The translations under genes were made by a program, and so were the position numbers. From positions 1 through 36,361 of the forward strand of contig JANXXJ010000094.1 in the NCBI GenBank assembly GCA_025350665.1: 36,361 bases of DNA, read 5' to 3'. This DNA is from Gemmatimonadota bacterium. GTDB lineage: Bacteria; Gemmatimonadota; Gemmatimonadetes; Gemmatimonadales; GWC2-71-9. Under the pieces are notes generated by a model. The model searched no databases. It was not told the DNA's origin and saw only the letters and a list, made by a program, of their open reading frames with translations. Below, one piece after another: positions 1-7,986 of this stretch (the first letter of the stretch is position 1; the number at the start of each line of letters is the position of its first letter).

Positions 1-54
1 GAAAATCCGAACGCGACCGGCGGCTGCGGCTGCGGAACGAGCTTCAACGCCTGA
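1..54 (+). CDS. Iron-sulfur carrier/insertion protein, IscA/ErpA (HesB) family, C-terminal end
   Basis: Only the last 17 codons and the TGA are in the window. They read ENPNATGGCGCGTSFNA, the signature tail of A-type Fe-S carriers: an N-P-N followed by a C-G-C pair that, with an upstream cysteine, binds the cluster. Members carry Fe-S clusters from the scaffold to apo-proteins in the cytoplasm. The tail matches the ErpA/IscA group well, but the sub-family (ErpA, IscA or SufA) cannot be told from it. A strong hairpin terminator follows 18 bases after the stop, so this is the last gene of its transcription unit. Confidence 0.85.
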   Translation, partial: ENPNATGGCGCGTSFNA

Positions 55-72
55 CCGGGCGGGTTCTGATCG

Positions 73-106
73 AAAGGGGGAGCGCCAGTCGGCGCTCCCC
101 CTTTTT
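73..106 (+). terminator. Rho-independent terminator after the Fe-S carrier gene
   Basis: A perfect stem (GGGGGAGCGCC, loop AGTC, GGCGCTCCCCC) at about 76-101 is followed by TTTTT at 102-106. Three A residues precede the stem, so it may also act weakly on the minus-strand gene that ends at 176. Confidence 0.85.
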
Positions 107-175
107 CATGGCCTGACCGCGGGCCCTCCGAGCAGGCGGCGAACGGCCGGCTCGAAGCCAGCGGGTAGGCCATCG

Positions 176-1159
176 TCACGCGTCGAGCCAGCGTCCGGCC
201 GGGCGGTCGTCGATTCGGGTCGCGATATAGTTCGCCATGGCCGCATCGAGCACTCCCACTCCGGTCTGGTCGGCGATGGTGATCTCATCGTCGCGGGTCC
301 GGCCGGGCGCCAGTCCGGCGCAAATCGCGCCCAATTCGGCGTGGGCCTGGTCGGCCCGGAACAGGCCCGCCGCGACGGCATGGTGGATCTCGCCCTGCGT
401 GAGGCACTGCGACAGCCGGTCTGGCACGACGGTAGCCCGGGCCAGCAGCGCCGGATCGAGCTCCTGTTTGTGCGGCATGTCCGCTCCCATGGCGGTGATG
501 TGGGTACCGGGACGGACCCAATCGGCCATGACGATCGGGGTCGACGACGAGGTGCACGTGATGACGAGATCACTGGACCGGACGGCCTCGACCGGGGAAC
601 TCGCCGCCTCGGCCGACAGGGCCCAGCGGTCGCGTGCCTCGACGGCGAAGGCGCGGGCTCGAGCCTGATCCCGGCTCCAGACCAGCACCCGGCGCGGTGT
701 CCGGACCTGCAGCAGGGCCTCCAGTTGATAGCGGGCCTGGACCCCCGCACCGATGATGCCGACCGTGTCGACCTCCGGCCGGGCCAGCAGGTCGGCGGCG
801 ATGGCGCCGGCCGCGCCGGTCCTCAGTTCCGTGAGGAAGCCGTTGTCGAGGATCATCAGCTTGAGCACGCCGGTCTCGGCGTCGAAGACCCAGACGGCGC
901 CGGAATTCGCTGGGAGGTCACGTTTCGGATTGTCGGCGAAGCCGGTGGCGACCTTGATGGAGAAATGCCGGGTCCCGTGAATGTACCCGCCCTTCGCGTG
1001 CACGTCGCCGTGATGTTCCCTGACCCGGATCGTGATCACGTCGGGCTGTTCGACGTCGCCCCGGCCAAGACTGGCGTAGGCTGCCCGGCATTCCCGGATC
1101 GCGGCCGCCGGATCGATCAGGGCTCTGGTCTCGTCCTCGTTCAGCACTCTGATCCGCAT
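176..1159 (-). CDS. Ornithine cyclodeaminase / mu-crystallin family protein
   Basis: The product is 327 aa, normal for the ornithine cyclodeaminase/mu-crystallin family of NAD(P)-binding enzymes (cyclodeaminases, alanine dehydrogenase-like enzymes and ketimine reductases). The sequence shows a substrate-domain segment SIKVATGF near residue 70, LTELRTGAAGAIA before the nucleotide fold, and the Rossmann fingerprint GIIGAGVQARYQ near residue 133. The chosen start is the ATG at 1159 (MRIRVLNEDE), where family similarity begins. The frame stays open to 1240, but the extra 27 residues look non-coding. A possible -10 lies upstream (TATTGT on the minus strand, 1189-1194). The gene diverges from the symporter at 1277. 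The substrate cannot be assigned; ornithine, proline-type ketimines or another amino acid are all possible. Confidence 0.85.
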   Translation of the reverse strand: MRIRVLNEDETRALIDPAAAIRECRAAYASLGRGDVEQPDVITIRVREHHGDVHAKGGYIHGTRHFSIKVATGFADNPKRDLPANSGAVWVFDAETGVLKLMILDNGFLTELRTGAAGAIAADLLARPEVDTVGIIGAGVQARYQLEALLQVRTPRRVLVWSRDQARARAFAVEARDRWALSAEAASSPVEAVRSSDLVITCTSSSTPIVMADWVRPGTHITAMGADMPHKQELDPALLARATVVPDRLSQCLTQGEIHHAVAAGLFRADQAHAELGAICAGLAPGRTRDDEITIADQTGVGVLDAAMANYIATRIDDRPAGRWLDA

Positions 1160-1188
1160 CCTGACCGCCGTTCCAGATGGAGGGTCAT

Positions 1189-1217
1189 ACAATAGGTCCG
1201 GGTCGGTCCGCACAAAA
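1189..1217 (-). promoter_or_regulatory. Possible promoter of the cyclodeaminase-like gene
   Basis: On the minus strand TATTGT (1189-1194) is a fair -10. A T-rich TTTTGT (1212-1217) sits 17 bases upstream as a weak -35. It lies in the 117-base space between two divergent genes, about 30 bases before the start codon. Assigned by eye only. Confidence 0.25.
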
Positions 1218-1276
1218 GGCCGGGTCCTGGCCGCCGGCAATCTTGTTGAATGGGCGGTTCAGGTTCAATTTGGGCC

Positions 1277-2749
1277 ATGCGCCCGGTCGACCTGCTCGTC
1301 ATCATCGTCTATCTCCTGGTCACAGTCGTGGTCGGCCTTTGGGTCACCCGGAACCAGAAGACGGCCGGCGACTACTTCCTGGGGTCGCGAAGCCTGCCGA
1401 CCTGGACGGTGATGTTGTCGATCGTCGCCACGGAGACGTCGGCGCTCACGGTGATCTCGGTGCCGGGTATCGGGGCCCGTGGCGACCTCACTTTCCTGCA
1501 ACTGCCCTTCGGCTATCTGATTGGGCGGATCGTGGTGGCCTGGTGGCTCCTCCCCGGCTATTTCGCGGGTCAGCAGGAAACGGCCTACGCGCGGCTCGAG
1601 ACCCGGTTCGGGATGGGCACCAGGCGGCTGATTTCCGCGGCGTTCCTGGTCACCCGGTTTCTCGGCGACGGGGTCCGGGTCTATGCCGGCGGGATCCCGC
1701 TCGCCCTCGTCACCGGATGGTCGGTGCCGACCGCGATCATGGTGATGGGCGGGGTCACCGTGCTGTACACGTACTTCGGCGGGCTCAGGGCAGTCGTCTG
1801 GGCTGACGTCATCCAGCTGGTCATCTACCTCGCCGGCGGGCTGGCGGCGCTCGTGATCGCCTGGGGCATAGCGGGCGGGCCGGCGGCGGCGTTGCATCAG
1901 GCCCTCGCGGCCGGCAAACTCCGAACCTTCGATTTCACGATCAGTTTCACCTCGACCTACACGCTCTTCGGCGGCCTGGTCGGCGGCGCCCTGCTCTCGG
2001 CGGCGTCACACGGCACCGACCACCTGATCGTCCAGCGCCTCCTCGCCACCCGCTCGCTCCGTGACGCCCAGCGGGCGCTGATCGGGTCCGGCGTCATGGT
2101 GATCTTCCAGTTCCTGCTCTTCCTGCTCGCCGGCTCGGCGATCTGGGCAGCGGGCCACGCCCCGAGCGGTCTCCCGGCGGACCAGATCTTTCCTCGCTTC
2201 GTCGCCGACGCGTTGCCTGCCGGGATTGCCGGACTGGTGATCGCCGGGATACTGGCCGCGGCCATGAGCTCTCATTCGAGCGCAATCAACGCGCTGGCCT
2301 CCGCCTTTACCCACGATTTCTACGCCACGCTGACTGGACGGAACGATCCAGCCCATCTGTTGAAAGTCGGGCGAGCGATTTCGGCAGTATGGGGACTCGC
2401 GCTGATCGTCGCCGCACTCGGATTCCACACCTATGCCTCCGGAAGCGACACGCCGGTCGTGGTCCTGGCCCTCTCGATCGCGTCGGTGACCTACGGCGCG
2501 CTGCTGGGCACCTATGTGCTCGCCGGCGTTCCGGCGGTCCGCGGCGGCAATGTCGCCGCAGCGGCCACCGTCACGATGGCGGTGATGCTCGTGGTGATCT
2601 TCGCCAAACAACTCGTGACCCACGGCGCATCCTGGCTCGAACCGGCCAGCCGCCTCGCCTGGCCGTGGTATGTCCCGCTCGGCACCGGGCTATGCGTCGT
2701 CAGCGGATGGCTGGGCTCTCGCCTGTTCCCCGGAGGAGGAACCCCATGA
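1277..2749 (+). CDS. Sodium:solute symporter (SSS family)
   Basis: About 490 aa of almost wholly hydrophobic protein with some 13 membrane segments, the size and pattern of the SSS/SLC5 family of Na+-coupled importers. The N-terminal segment starts at MRPVDLLVIIVYLL, followed by the family-typical GDYFLGSR (about residues 32-39), then alanine/glycine-rich helices and a conserved-looking AAAMSSHSSAINALASAF loop. Start: the ATG at 1277 places the first helix at the very N-terminus. An in-frame ATG at 1250 would add nine residues; neither has a clear ribosome site. The stop overlaps the next gene's start (ATGA, 2746-2749), so transport and phosphorylation are translationally coupled. Probable substrate is an amino sugar or other sugar released from cell wall or polysaccharide; this is inferred from the kinase partner. 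Confidence 0.88.
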   Translation: MRPVDLLVIIVYLLVTVVVGLWVTRNQKTAGDYFLGSRSLPTWTVMLSIVATETSALTVISVPGIGARGDLTFLQLPFGYLIGRIVVAWWLLPGYFAGQQETAYARLETRFGMGTRRLISAAFLVTRFLGDGVRVYAGGIPLALVTGWSVPTAIMVMGGVTVLYTYFGGLRAVVWADVIQLVIYLAGGLAALVIAWGIAGGPAAALHQALAAGKLRTFDFTISFTSTYTLFGGLVGGALLSAASHGTDHLIVQRLLATRSLRDAQRALIGSGVMVIFQFLLFLLAGSAIWAAGHAPSGLPADQIFPRFVADALPAGIAGLVIAGILAAAMSSHSSAINALASAFTHDFYATLTGRNDPAHLLKVGRAISAVWGLALIVAALGFHTYASGSDTPVVVLALSIASVTYGALLGTYVLAGVPAVRGGNVAAAATVTMAVMLVVIFAKQLVTHGASWLEPASRLAWPWYVPLGTGLCVVSGWLGSRLFPGGGTP

Positions 2750-3615
2750 TCCTCGTGACAGCCGACGTTGGAGGCAGCAAGACCGCGGTCGCGATTACCC
2801 GCGACGGGCAGCGGATCTTCTCGCTGACCGGATCGGGCGCAGCCGTTCGACCGGGCCGGACCATGACCTCGGCCAGCACCATCGCCGATCTGACCCGGAA
2901 AGCCCTGGCCCAGGCTGGACTGCTTCGGGCCGACGGCCTCGTGGTCGGGGCCGCCGGCGCCGGCCGAGCGTCCGACGCCGAGGAGGTCCGGGCGGTGCTG
3001 GCCCGGGAACGAATCGCGGACCGGGTCGTGGTCGTGACTGATGTGGCGCTGGCCCTCGAAGCGTTAGGCAGTCCGACGGGCGCCGTCCTGGTAGCCGGCA
3101 CCGGATCCATCGCGATCGGGCGAGGGGCCGACGGCGCGACGGTGCGGCAGGGAGGATATGGCTGGCAGATGGGTGACGAGGGCGGCGGCTACTGGATCGG
3201 TCTCGAGGCGCTCCGGGCGGTCGGCCTGGCCCACGACGGCCGCGGCCCGGCCACCGCGCTCGACCGTCTGCTGCGACGTGCCGTCTCCGCCGCCGACTTT
3301 CGCGACCTGGTCGCCTGGGCCACCATCGCGAGTCCGCGTGAGGTCGCCGGCCTGACTCGCCTGGTGATGGAGGCTGCGTCCGCCGGCGACGGGATCGCCA
3401 CCGCGATCCTCGACCGGGCGGCCGAGTGGCTGAGCGGGCTGCTTCGGGCCATGGCCGGTCACTTTCCGGAAGGCACCATCTCGCTCGGTTTCACCGGTGG
3501 TCTGCTGACGGAGGGCAGTCCGTTGGTGGATCGGGTCCGCGGTCGGCTCGACCTCCGGTATGCTCCGCCGATCACGATCGACCCGCTGGTGGGCGGTCCC
3601 CGGCTGCTGGTCTGA
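2746..3615 (+). CDS. N-acetylglucosamine kinase-like protein (BadF/BadG/BcrA/BcrD ATPase family)
   Basis: A 289-aa actin-fold kinase. The phosphate-1 motif DVGGSKTAVAI is at residues 7-17, VVGAAGAGR follows near residue 66, GTGSIAIGR is the phosphate-2 loop, and GYGWQMGDEGGGYWIG carries the DEG motif typical of bacterial N-acetylglucosamine kinases in this family. It would phosphorylate an incoming amino sugar in the cytoplasm. The start ATG at 2746 has a very strong ribosome site (GGAGGAGGA, 2732-2740) inside the symporter's end, and it overlaps the symporter's stop by four bases. Substrate (GlcNAc, MurNAc or another sugar) is inferred from the family and is not proven. It ends convergent with the CDGSH gene, 11 bases away, without an obvious T-tailed terminator. 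Confidence 0.8.
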   Translation: MILVTADVGGSKTAVAITRDGQRIFSLTGSGAAVRPGRTMTSASTIADLTRKALAQAGLLRADGLVVGAAGAGRASDAEEVRAVLARERIADRVVVVTDVALALEALGSPTGAVLVAGTGSIAIGRGADGATVRQGGYGWQMGDEGGGYWIGLEALRAVGLAHDGRGPATALDRLLRRAVSAADFRDLVAWATIASPREVAGLTRLVMEAASAGDGIATAILDRAAEWLSGLLRAMAGHFPEGTISLGFTGGLLTEGSPLVDRVRGRLDLRYAPPITIDPLVGGPRLLV

Positions 3616-3626
3616 GCGGCCCGCCC

Positions 3627-4061
3627 TCACGAGGGCGAGCGGAACCCGATCCGGTTGTGGCTGCCGTCGCAGAATGGTGCCGTGCCTGTGGCCCCACAGC
3701 GGCAGAGCGCACAACTCTCCTTGGCTACCACGGTTCCGTCTTCCCTGGTGACGTCAACCGACCCGCGAATCAACAGCGGTCCGTTCGGCTTGACGCTGAT
3801 CTGCACCCGCGCCGCGTCCACCGCCGCCGCGGCCTCTCGGGGCTGGCCCTGCCGCACCGCCCGGAGGGCGGCTGATGGGCATCGGTCCACTGCGGCAACC
3901 ACTTCATCCGCCGAGGCATGTTCGAGCTGAATCCAGCGCCGCTGGCGGACGTCAAACACCGACGGCAGCGCCCGGAGGCACACCGCCGAATGGATGCAGA
4001 CGTTGGGATCGAACGTGACGACGACCCCTTCCCCTTCGTAGACCTGCAATCGCTTGGTCAT
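3627..4061 (-). CDS. YjdI-type (4Fe-4S) mono-cluster domain fused to CDGSH iron-sulfur domain
   Basis: The product is 144 aa with two small metal domains. Residues 1-65 contain FDPNVCIHSAVC and DRCPSAAL, the cysteine pattern of the divergent 4Fe-4S mono-cluster domain (YjdI/Fer4_19). Residues 85-140 contain CALCRCGATGTAPFCDGSH, a textbook CDGSH motif (C-x-C-x-n-C-D-G-x-H) that binds a 2Fe-2S cluster with three cysteines and one histidine. Such fusions occur in bacteria as small electron-transfer or redox-sensing proteins, usually of unknown partner. It is the last gene of a minus-strand operon, 18 bases after the FAD monooxygenase, which makes a role as electron donor or redox partner for that enzyme plausible but unproven. 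Confidence 0.85.
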   Translation of the reverse strand: MTKRLQVYEGEGVVVTFDPNVCIHSAVCLRALPSVFDVRQRRWIQLEHASADEVVAAVDRCPSAALRAVRQGQPREAAAAVDAARVQISVKPNGPLLIRGSVDVTREDGTVVAKESCALCRCGATGTAPFCDGSHNRIGFRSPS

Positions 4062-4079
4062 GACGTCATCCTGACGCGG

Positions 4080-5321
4080 TCAACCGCGATTGACCTGTTC
4101 ACGGCTGAACCCAGCGGTCCGTTTGTAGCGGGCGGCAATCTCCTCGAGTTCGGCCTGACTGATGACCTCGTGGATGTGGGCAAAGCCGTTCGGCGCCCGT
4201 TCCTCCGCGATCTGCATCACCCGCTCCGGGCCGTTCTGGCGATTGGCGAGAACGATGGCCCCCGTCAGGCCGCGGCGATCCTCCTCATACGCCTCGAGAG
4301 CGGCCGCCGTAACGCCGCGCTCGGCGATCCTCCGAGTCAGCGCCGCCGCGTCGAGAATGGCCTGCGACGCGCCATTGGAGCCGATCGGGTACATCGGGTG
4401 AGCGGCGTCGCCGAGCATGGTAACCAGGCCGAATGTCCATTGGGGAAGCGGATCGCGATCGACCATCGGGAACTCGTAGATCGCCCGGGCGCCGTCGATC
4501 AGCCCGGGAACGTCGAGCCAGTCGAATCGCCACCCGGCGAACGAATCACGGAACACCGAGGCCGGCACTTCCTTGTTCCAATCGTGCCTACTGGGAGCCT
4601 CGCCGCCGACCCGGAGTTCGGCGATCCAGTTCGTGAGCGACCGGCCCCGGCGATGTTCCGCCGCGGAAATCGGATATGAAACGAACTTCTGGCTCTCATG
4701 GCCGACCATGACCATGGTTCGGCCTCCCAGGAAAGGTTGGCTTTCGGTCACCGCGCGCCAGAGCGTCCGACCCGAGAAAACGGCCGGGCCTTCGTCCGGA
4801 TAGAAGGACCGCCGCACCACCGAGTGAATCCCATCGGCGCCAACCAGGAGGGATCCGGCCACCCTGGCGATTTCCGCACCGTTCGGCCGATCGGTGAAGA
4901 CCGCCGTGACCCCGCCCGGCTCCGAGTCGAACCCGGCGAGGTGGTGGCCCGTCTCCACCGACCCCGCCCCGAGCCGCGCCTCGACCGCCTGGAGGAGCAG
5001 AAACTGGAGCTCGCCGCGGTGAACCGAGAACTGGGGCACGTCGTACCCGGCGGCGATGCCCCGCGGCTCCGACCAGATCCTCTGCCCAAGTTTGTTGAAG
5101 TAGACCAGCGCTTCGGTTTCGATCGCGGTCGCGGCAAGTGCCGACAGCATGCCGAGGTCCGCCAGGACCTTGACCGAATGAGGCAGCAGATTGATGCCGA
5201 CCCCGAGAGGCCGGATGGTGCGAACACCCTCGAACACCCGGACCTGGATCCCCGCCCGGTGCAAGGCGAGCGCGGCGGTGAGTCCACCGATGCCGCCGCC
5301 GGCGATCAGGACCGGCCTCAT
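4080..5321 (-). CDS. FAD-dependent monooxygenase (aromatic-ring hydroxylase / PhzS-like family)
   Basis: A 413-aa group A flavoprotein. The dinucleotide fold LIAGGGIGGLTAALALHRAG is at residues 5-24. The NADPH/FAD DG motif appears as LLVGADGIHSVVRR (about residues 160-173). The second FAD motif is MLGDAAHPMYPIGSNGASQAI near residue 300. Overall order and length match the salicylate/3-hydroxybenzoate hydroxylase and PhzS-like flavin-dependent oxidoreductases, which use NAD(P)H and O2 to hydroxylate an aromatic or small heterocyclic substrate. The substrate is unknown. The SnoaL-like gene ends four bases upstream, so the two are co-transcribed; pairing of a monooxygenase with a SnoaL/NTF2-fold protein is common in aromatic and polyketide modification. 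Confidence 0.88.
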   Translation of the reverse strand: MRPVLIAGGGIGGLTAALALHRAGIQVRVFEGVRTIRPLGVGINLLPHSVKVLADLGMLSALAATAIETEALVYFNKLGQRIWSEPRGIAAGYDVPQFSVHRGELQFLLLQAVEARLGAGSVETGHHLAGFDSEPGGVTAVFTDRPNGAEIARVAGSLLVGADGIHSVVRRSFYPDEGPAVFSGRTLWRAVTESQPFLGGRTMVMVGHESQKFVSYPISAAEHRRGRSLTNWIAELRVGGEAPSRHDWNKEVPASVFRDSFAGWRFDWLDVPGLIDGARAIYEFPMVDRDPLPQWTFGLVTMLGDAAHPMYPIGSNGASQAILDAAALTRRIAERGVTAAALEAYEEDRRGLTGAIVLANRQNGPERVMQIAEERAPNGFAHIHEVISQAELEEIAARYKRTAGFSREQVNRG

Positions 5322-5325
5322 CGGG

Positions 5326-5715
5326 TCAGCTGTACTTGTCTCCGACCAATTGTCGGATGGGGTGGGTGTCGTACAGGATCGTCATGACGGCAATCCGATC
5401 GATGACCGGGTCGAAGTCGAAGATGTCGGCACACTCGAAGCTGACGGTAACGCCGTCCTTCAGGGTCCAGTCATACCGAAAATAGCCGCAGGCCCGGCGC
5501 TCGTTCCGGGCACTCACCAAGATGTCGTGCGGGGTGATGACACTCCGGGTCGATGACGCCGCCAGCTTCGGGAAGAACTCGCCGACCGGCACCCGCCCCA
5601 GAAACGGGGACACCACCACCCCGGCTTCGGTAAAGAGGGCCACGATCTCCGGGTGCCGCCCCTCGTGCAGACAGCGGAGGTACCGCTCCACCACTCCCAC
5701 CAGGCTGGCCGGCAT
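5326..5715 (-). CDS. SnoaL-like (NTF2-fold) protein
   Basis: A 129-aa single-domain protein. The pattern VERYLRCLHEGRHPEIVALFTEAGVVVSPFLGR at the N-terminus, then FFPKLA and a late FECADIFDFDPVIDRIAVMTILYD, is typical of the SnoaL/NTF2-like cone-shaped fold that holds small hydrophobic ligands. Some members are cyclases, isomerases or hydratases; many have no known reaction. The start codon overlaps the permease stop by one base (TGATG), and the stop lies four bases before the monooxygenase start, so its product probably acts with that enzyme. No catalytic residue can be assigned with certainty from sequence alone. Confidence 0.72.
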   Translation of the reverse strand: MPASLVGVVERYLRCLHEGRHPEIVALFTEAGVVVSPFLGRVPVGEFFPKLAASSTRSVITPHDILVSARNERRACGYFRYDWTLKDGVTVSFECADIFDFDPVIDRIAVMTILYDTHPIRQLVGDKYS

Positions 5716-7220
5716 CAGTGGCCTACGTCGTCCAGTTCGTCAACCACGACCGGCTTGCCGGTCCGGACCACGCTATGGCGATACCCGTAACTGAAGTAGA
5801 GCACGAGCCCGATGACCAGCCAGATCGAGAACATGATCCAGGTCCGGGTCGGCAGGCCCTTCATGACGAACAGACAAGCCGCCGATCCGCCCAGCGCGAC
5901 GGCCCACACGAACGGGACGCGGAAGGGCCGCGGCCGCTCGGGCTCGCGAACCCGGAGCACGAGCACGCCGAGGCAGACCATGGCGAATGCGGCGAGCGTC
6001 CCGATGTTGGTCAGCTCGTAGATCGTGTTCTCTTCCGCGAAGATCGCCCCGAACGCCACCACCAGGCCGGTGACGATTGTAGTGACATGCGGCGTGCGCC
6101 ACTTGGGATGAATTTTGGCAGCCCATTTCGGCAGGAGCCCGTCCCGCGCCATCGCAAAGAAGATCCGGGGCTGGCCGTACTGGAACACCAGCAGCACCGC
6201 CGTCATCGACACCACCGCACCGAGCGACACGATCCAGCCGGCCGTCTTGAGTCCGGCCAGTTCGAGGGCGTGGGCCAGTGGATCGGCGGACCGAAGCTGC
6301 ATGTACGGCACCAGGCCCGTCGCCACCGCACCGACAATCACGTAGATCAGGGTGCAGATGCCGAGGCCGTAGAGGATCCCACGCGGGAGATTTCGCTGCG
6401 GGTCCTTCGTCTCCTCCGCCGCCGTCGAGATCGCGTCGAATCCGATGTAGGCAAAGAAGACGATGGCGGCACCCTGGTGAATGCCGCGGAACCCGTTCGG
6501 CGCGAAGGGGTGGTAGTTCGCCGGATTGATGTGCATGGTGCCGACCACCACGAACAGGGCCAGGACCACCAACTTGATCGCCACCATGATGTTGTTGGCC
6601 CGGGTGCTCTCCTTGACGCCGACACAGAGAAGGGCCGTCACCGCCAGCACGATCAGCGCCGCCGGGAGGTTCATCAGGATCGGCATGCCGAAGAGATGGG
6701 GCGCGGTCGCCAGCAGACCGTGGATCTCCGGAATGGTGGACATCGACACCTGGAGATAGCCGTGATTCAGCCAGCCCGGGAGGTGGATGCCAAAGCCCCC
6801 CAGCAGGGAGTCGAGGTAACCGCTCCAGGCGATGGCCACGGCGATGTTGCCGATGGCGTACTCGAGGATGAGCGCCCACCCGATGATCCAGGCGACCAGC
6901 TCACCGAGCGTCGCGTAGGTGTAGGCGTAGGCGGATCCCGAGGTGGGGATCATCGAGGCCAGCTCCGCGTAGCAGAGCGCCGCGAGCCCGCAGACCACAC
7001 CGAGCAGCACGAAGGAGATGATCAGGGCCGGGCCGGCCCCGGCCCGGATGACGGTCCCATCGGCGGCAATGTCGCCCGCGGCGGCGGTCCCGAGTGAAGC
7101 AAAGATCCCGGCGCCAATCACGGCGCCGATCGACAACATGATGAGGTCGCCGACGCCAAGCACGCGAACCAGCCCTCGGTCGCGCTCGACGGTGATGGGC
7201 TTGCGTGCGAAAAGTGACAT
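5715..7220 (-). CDS. APC-family amino acid permease (cationic amino acid transporter-like)
   Basis: A 501-aa inner-membrane protein with about 12 hydrophobic helices. The N-terminal segment has the APC consensus GDLIMLSIGAVIGAGIFASLG (residues 26-46), where the unwound first helix binds the amino-acid backbone. Other family features are the SGSAYAYTYATLGELVAWIIGW segment and the GFDAISTAAEETKDPQRNLP stretch (helix 6 region and following loop), both typical of the CAT/YfnA branch. The C-terminus ends in a short hydrophilic tail. Its start lies 10 bases after the stop of the TonB-like gene, and its end overlaps the SnoaL gene, so it sits inside a five-gene operon. Likely cargo is an amino acid or amine; specificity is not visible. 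Small-amine substrates of the downstream monooxygenase are a possibility. Confidence 0.9.
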   Translation of the reverse strand: MSLFARKPITVERDRGLVRVLGVGDLIMLSIGAVIGAGIFASLGTAAAGDIAADGTVIRAGAGPALIISFVLLGVVCGLAALCYAELASMIPTSGSAYAYTYATLGELVAWIIGWALILEYAIGNIAVAIAWSGYLDSLLGGFGIHLPGWLNHGYLQVSMSTIPEIHGLLATAPHLFGMPILMNLPAALIVLAVTALLCVGVKESTRANNIMVAIKLVVLALFVVVGTMHINPANYHPFAPNGFRGIHQGAAIVFFAYIGFDAISTAAEETKDPQRNLPRGILYGLGICTLIYVIVGAVATGLVPYMQLRSADPLAHALELAGLKTAGWIVSLGAVVSMTAVLLVFQYGQPRIFFAMARDGLLPKWAAKIHPKWRTPHVTTIVTGLVVAFGAIFAEENTIYELTNIGTLAAFAMVCLGVLVLRVREPERPRPFRVPFVWAVALGGSAACLFVMKGLPTRTWIMFSIWLVIGLVLYFSYGYRHSVVRTGKPVVVDELDDVGH

Positions 7221-7230
7221 GGGCCTTGGA

Positions 7231-7986
7231 CTAGAAGGTCAGATCGACCGTGATCGTCCCGGCTACCGGAAGGCCATCGAGCCCCCGCGCCGGTCGGAAC
7301 CGGTAACTCCGCATGACTTCTTCGAGCTTGCGAGCGAAACCACGATCCTCCGGCTCAGGCGAGAAACGAACGTCCTCTACCCGGCCTTCGGGGCCTACGA
7401 GAAAGGTAACCGAGATCGTGGCCCCCCGTAACGCCTTCGGAATGTCCGTGGGAGGGAGGATCAACTGGCGGGGTTCCGGGGGTCGGGCGGTGCCGCCGCC
7501 TCCGCCCCCAGGGCCTTTGCCGGCGCCCTTCCCCGACCCGTCACCGGAGCCCGAGCCGGACCCCGAGCCGGTCCCGGACCCCGGGCCCGATCCAGTCCCG
7601 GTGCCGGTCCCTGTGCCCGAGGTCGCGCTGGCGGGCGGCCGGCTTGGTAGCGTGTCCGGGGGCGGCGCGACAACGGGGTCCGCCGTCTTGAGGACCGGCG
7701 TCGGCACAGGAACCGGAGGCGGCACCGGTGGAACCACCGTCCTGGGTGTCCGGACCGCGTCGGCCAAAGCCGGAAGGGCGATCATCCGGACACCGCCCCC
7801 GCCACTCGTCGGCGACCGCTCACCCGCGCTCGCCTGGTAATCCAGGTTCCGGAGCGGAGCCACCCGGATCAGCAGCGCCAACAGCACCATATGGAGCAGG
7901 AGGGCGAACACCGCGCCGAGGGGAGATCGACGGGTGGTGGGAAGGCCGAGACCGATCGGCGGCGAGGCGGAGGGCGAAGCTGACAT
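7231..7986 (-). CDS. TonB-like energy transducer with Gly/Ser/Thr-rich linker
   Basis: The 251-aa product is laid out like TonB: a short cytoplasmic N-terminus, one membrane anchor (AVFALLLHMVLLALLIRVAPL, about residues 24-44), a proline-rich stretch (about 84-115), an extreme low-complexity run of GT, GS and GK dipeptides (about 122-165), and a C-terminal domain with ISVTFLVGPEGRVEDVRFSP and FRPARGLDGLPVAGTITVDLTF, the TonB C-terminal consensus. It should span the periplasm and contact outer-membrane receptors or another envelope partner. It is the first gene of the operon running to 3627, which is odd for a TonB. A second, more canonical tonB lies at 30701 with its exbB/exbD, so this copy may borrow that motor. 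No good ribosome site is seen before the ATG. Confidence 0.75.
   Translation of the reverse strand: MSASPSASPPIGLGLPTTRRSPLGAVFALLLHMVLLALLIRVAPLRNLDYQASAGERSPTSGGGGVRMIALPALADAVRTPRTVVPPVPPPVPVPTPVLKTADPVVAPPPDTLPSRPPASATSGTGTGTGTGSGPGSGTGSGSGSGSGDGSGKGAGKGPGGGGGGTARPPEPRQLILPPTDIPKALRGATISVTFLVGPEGRVEDVRFSPEPEDRGFARKLEEVMRSYRFRPARGLDGLPVAGTITVDLTF
7494..7622 (-). repeat. Low-complexity tract encoding the Gly-rich linker
   Basis: Short degenerate direct repeats of GGCTCCGG/GGGACCGG type on the minus strand encode alternating Gly with Ser, Thr or Lys in the TonB-like protein. Repeats like this can slip in replication and change linker length in steps of two residues. Confidence 0.6.

Noticed and set aside
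3622-3637. Hairpin CGCCCTC-AC-GAGGGCG between the kinase and CDGSH genes as a terminator
   Set aside because: The loop is too short in the full pairing, it overlaps the CDGSH stop, and there is no T run on either strand.
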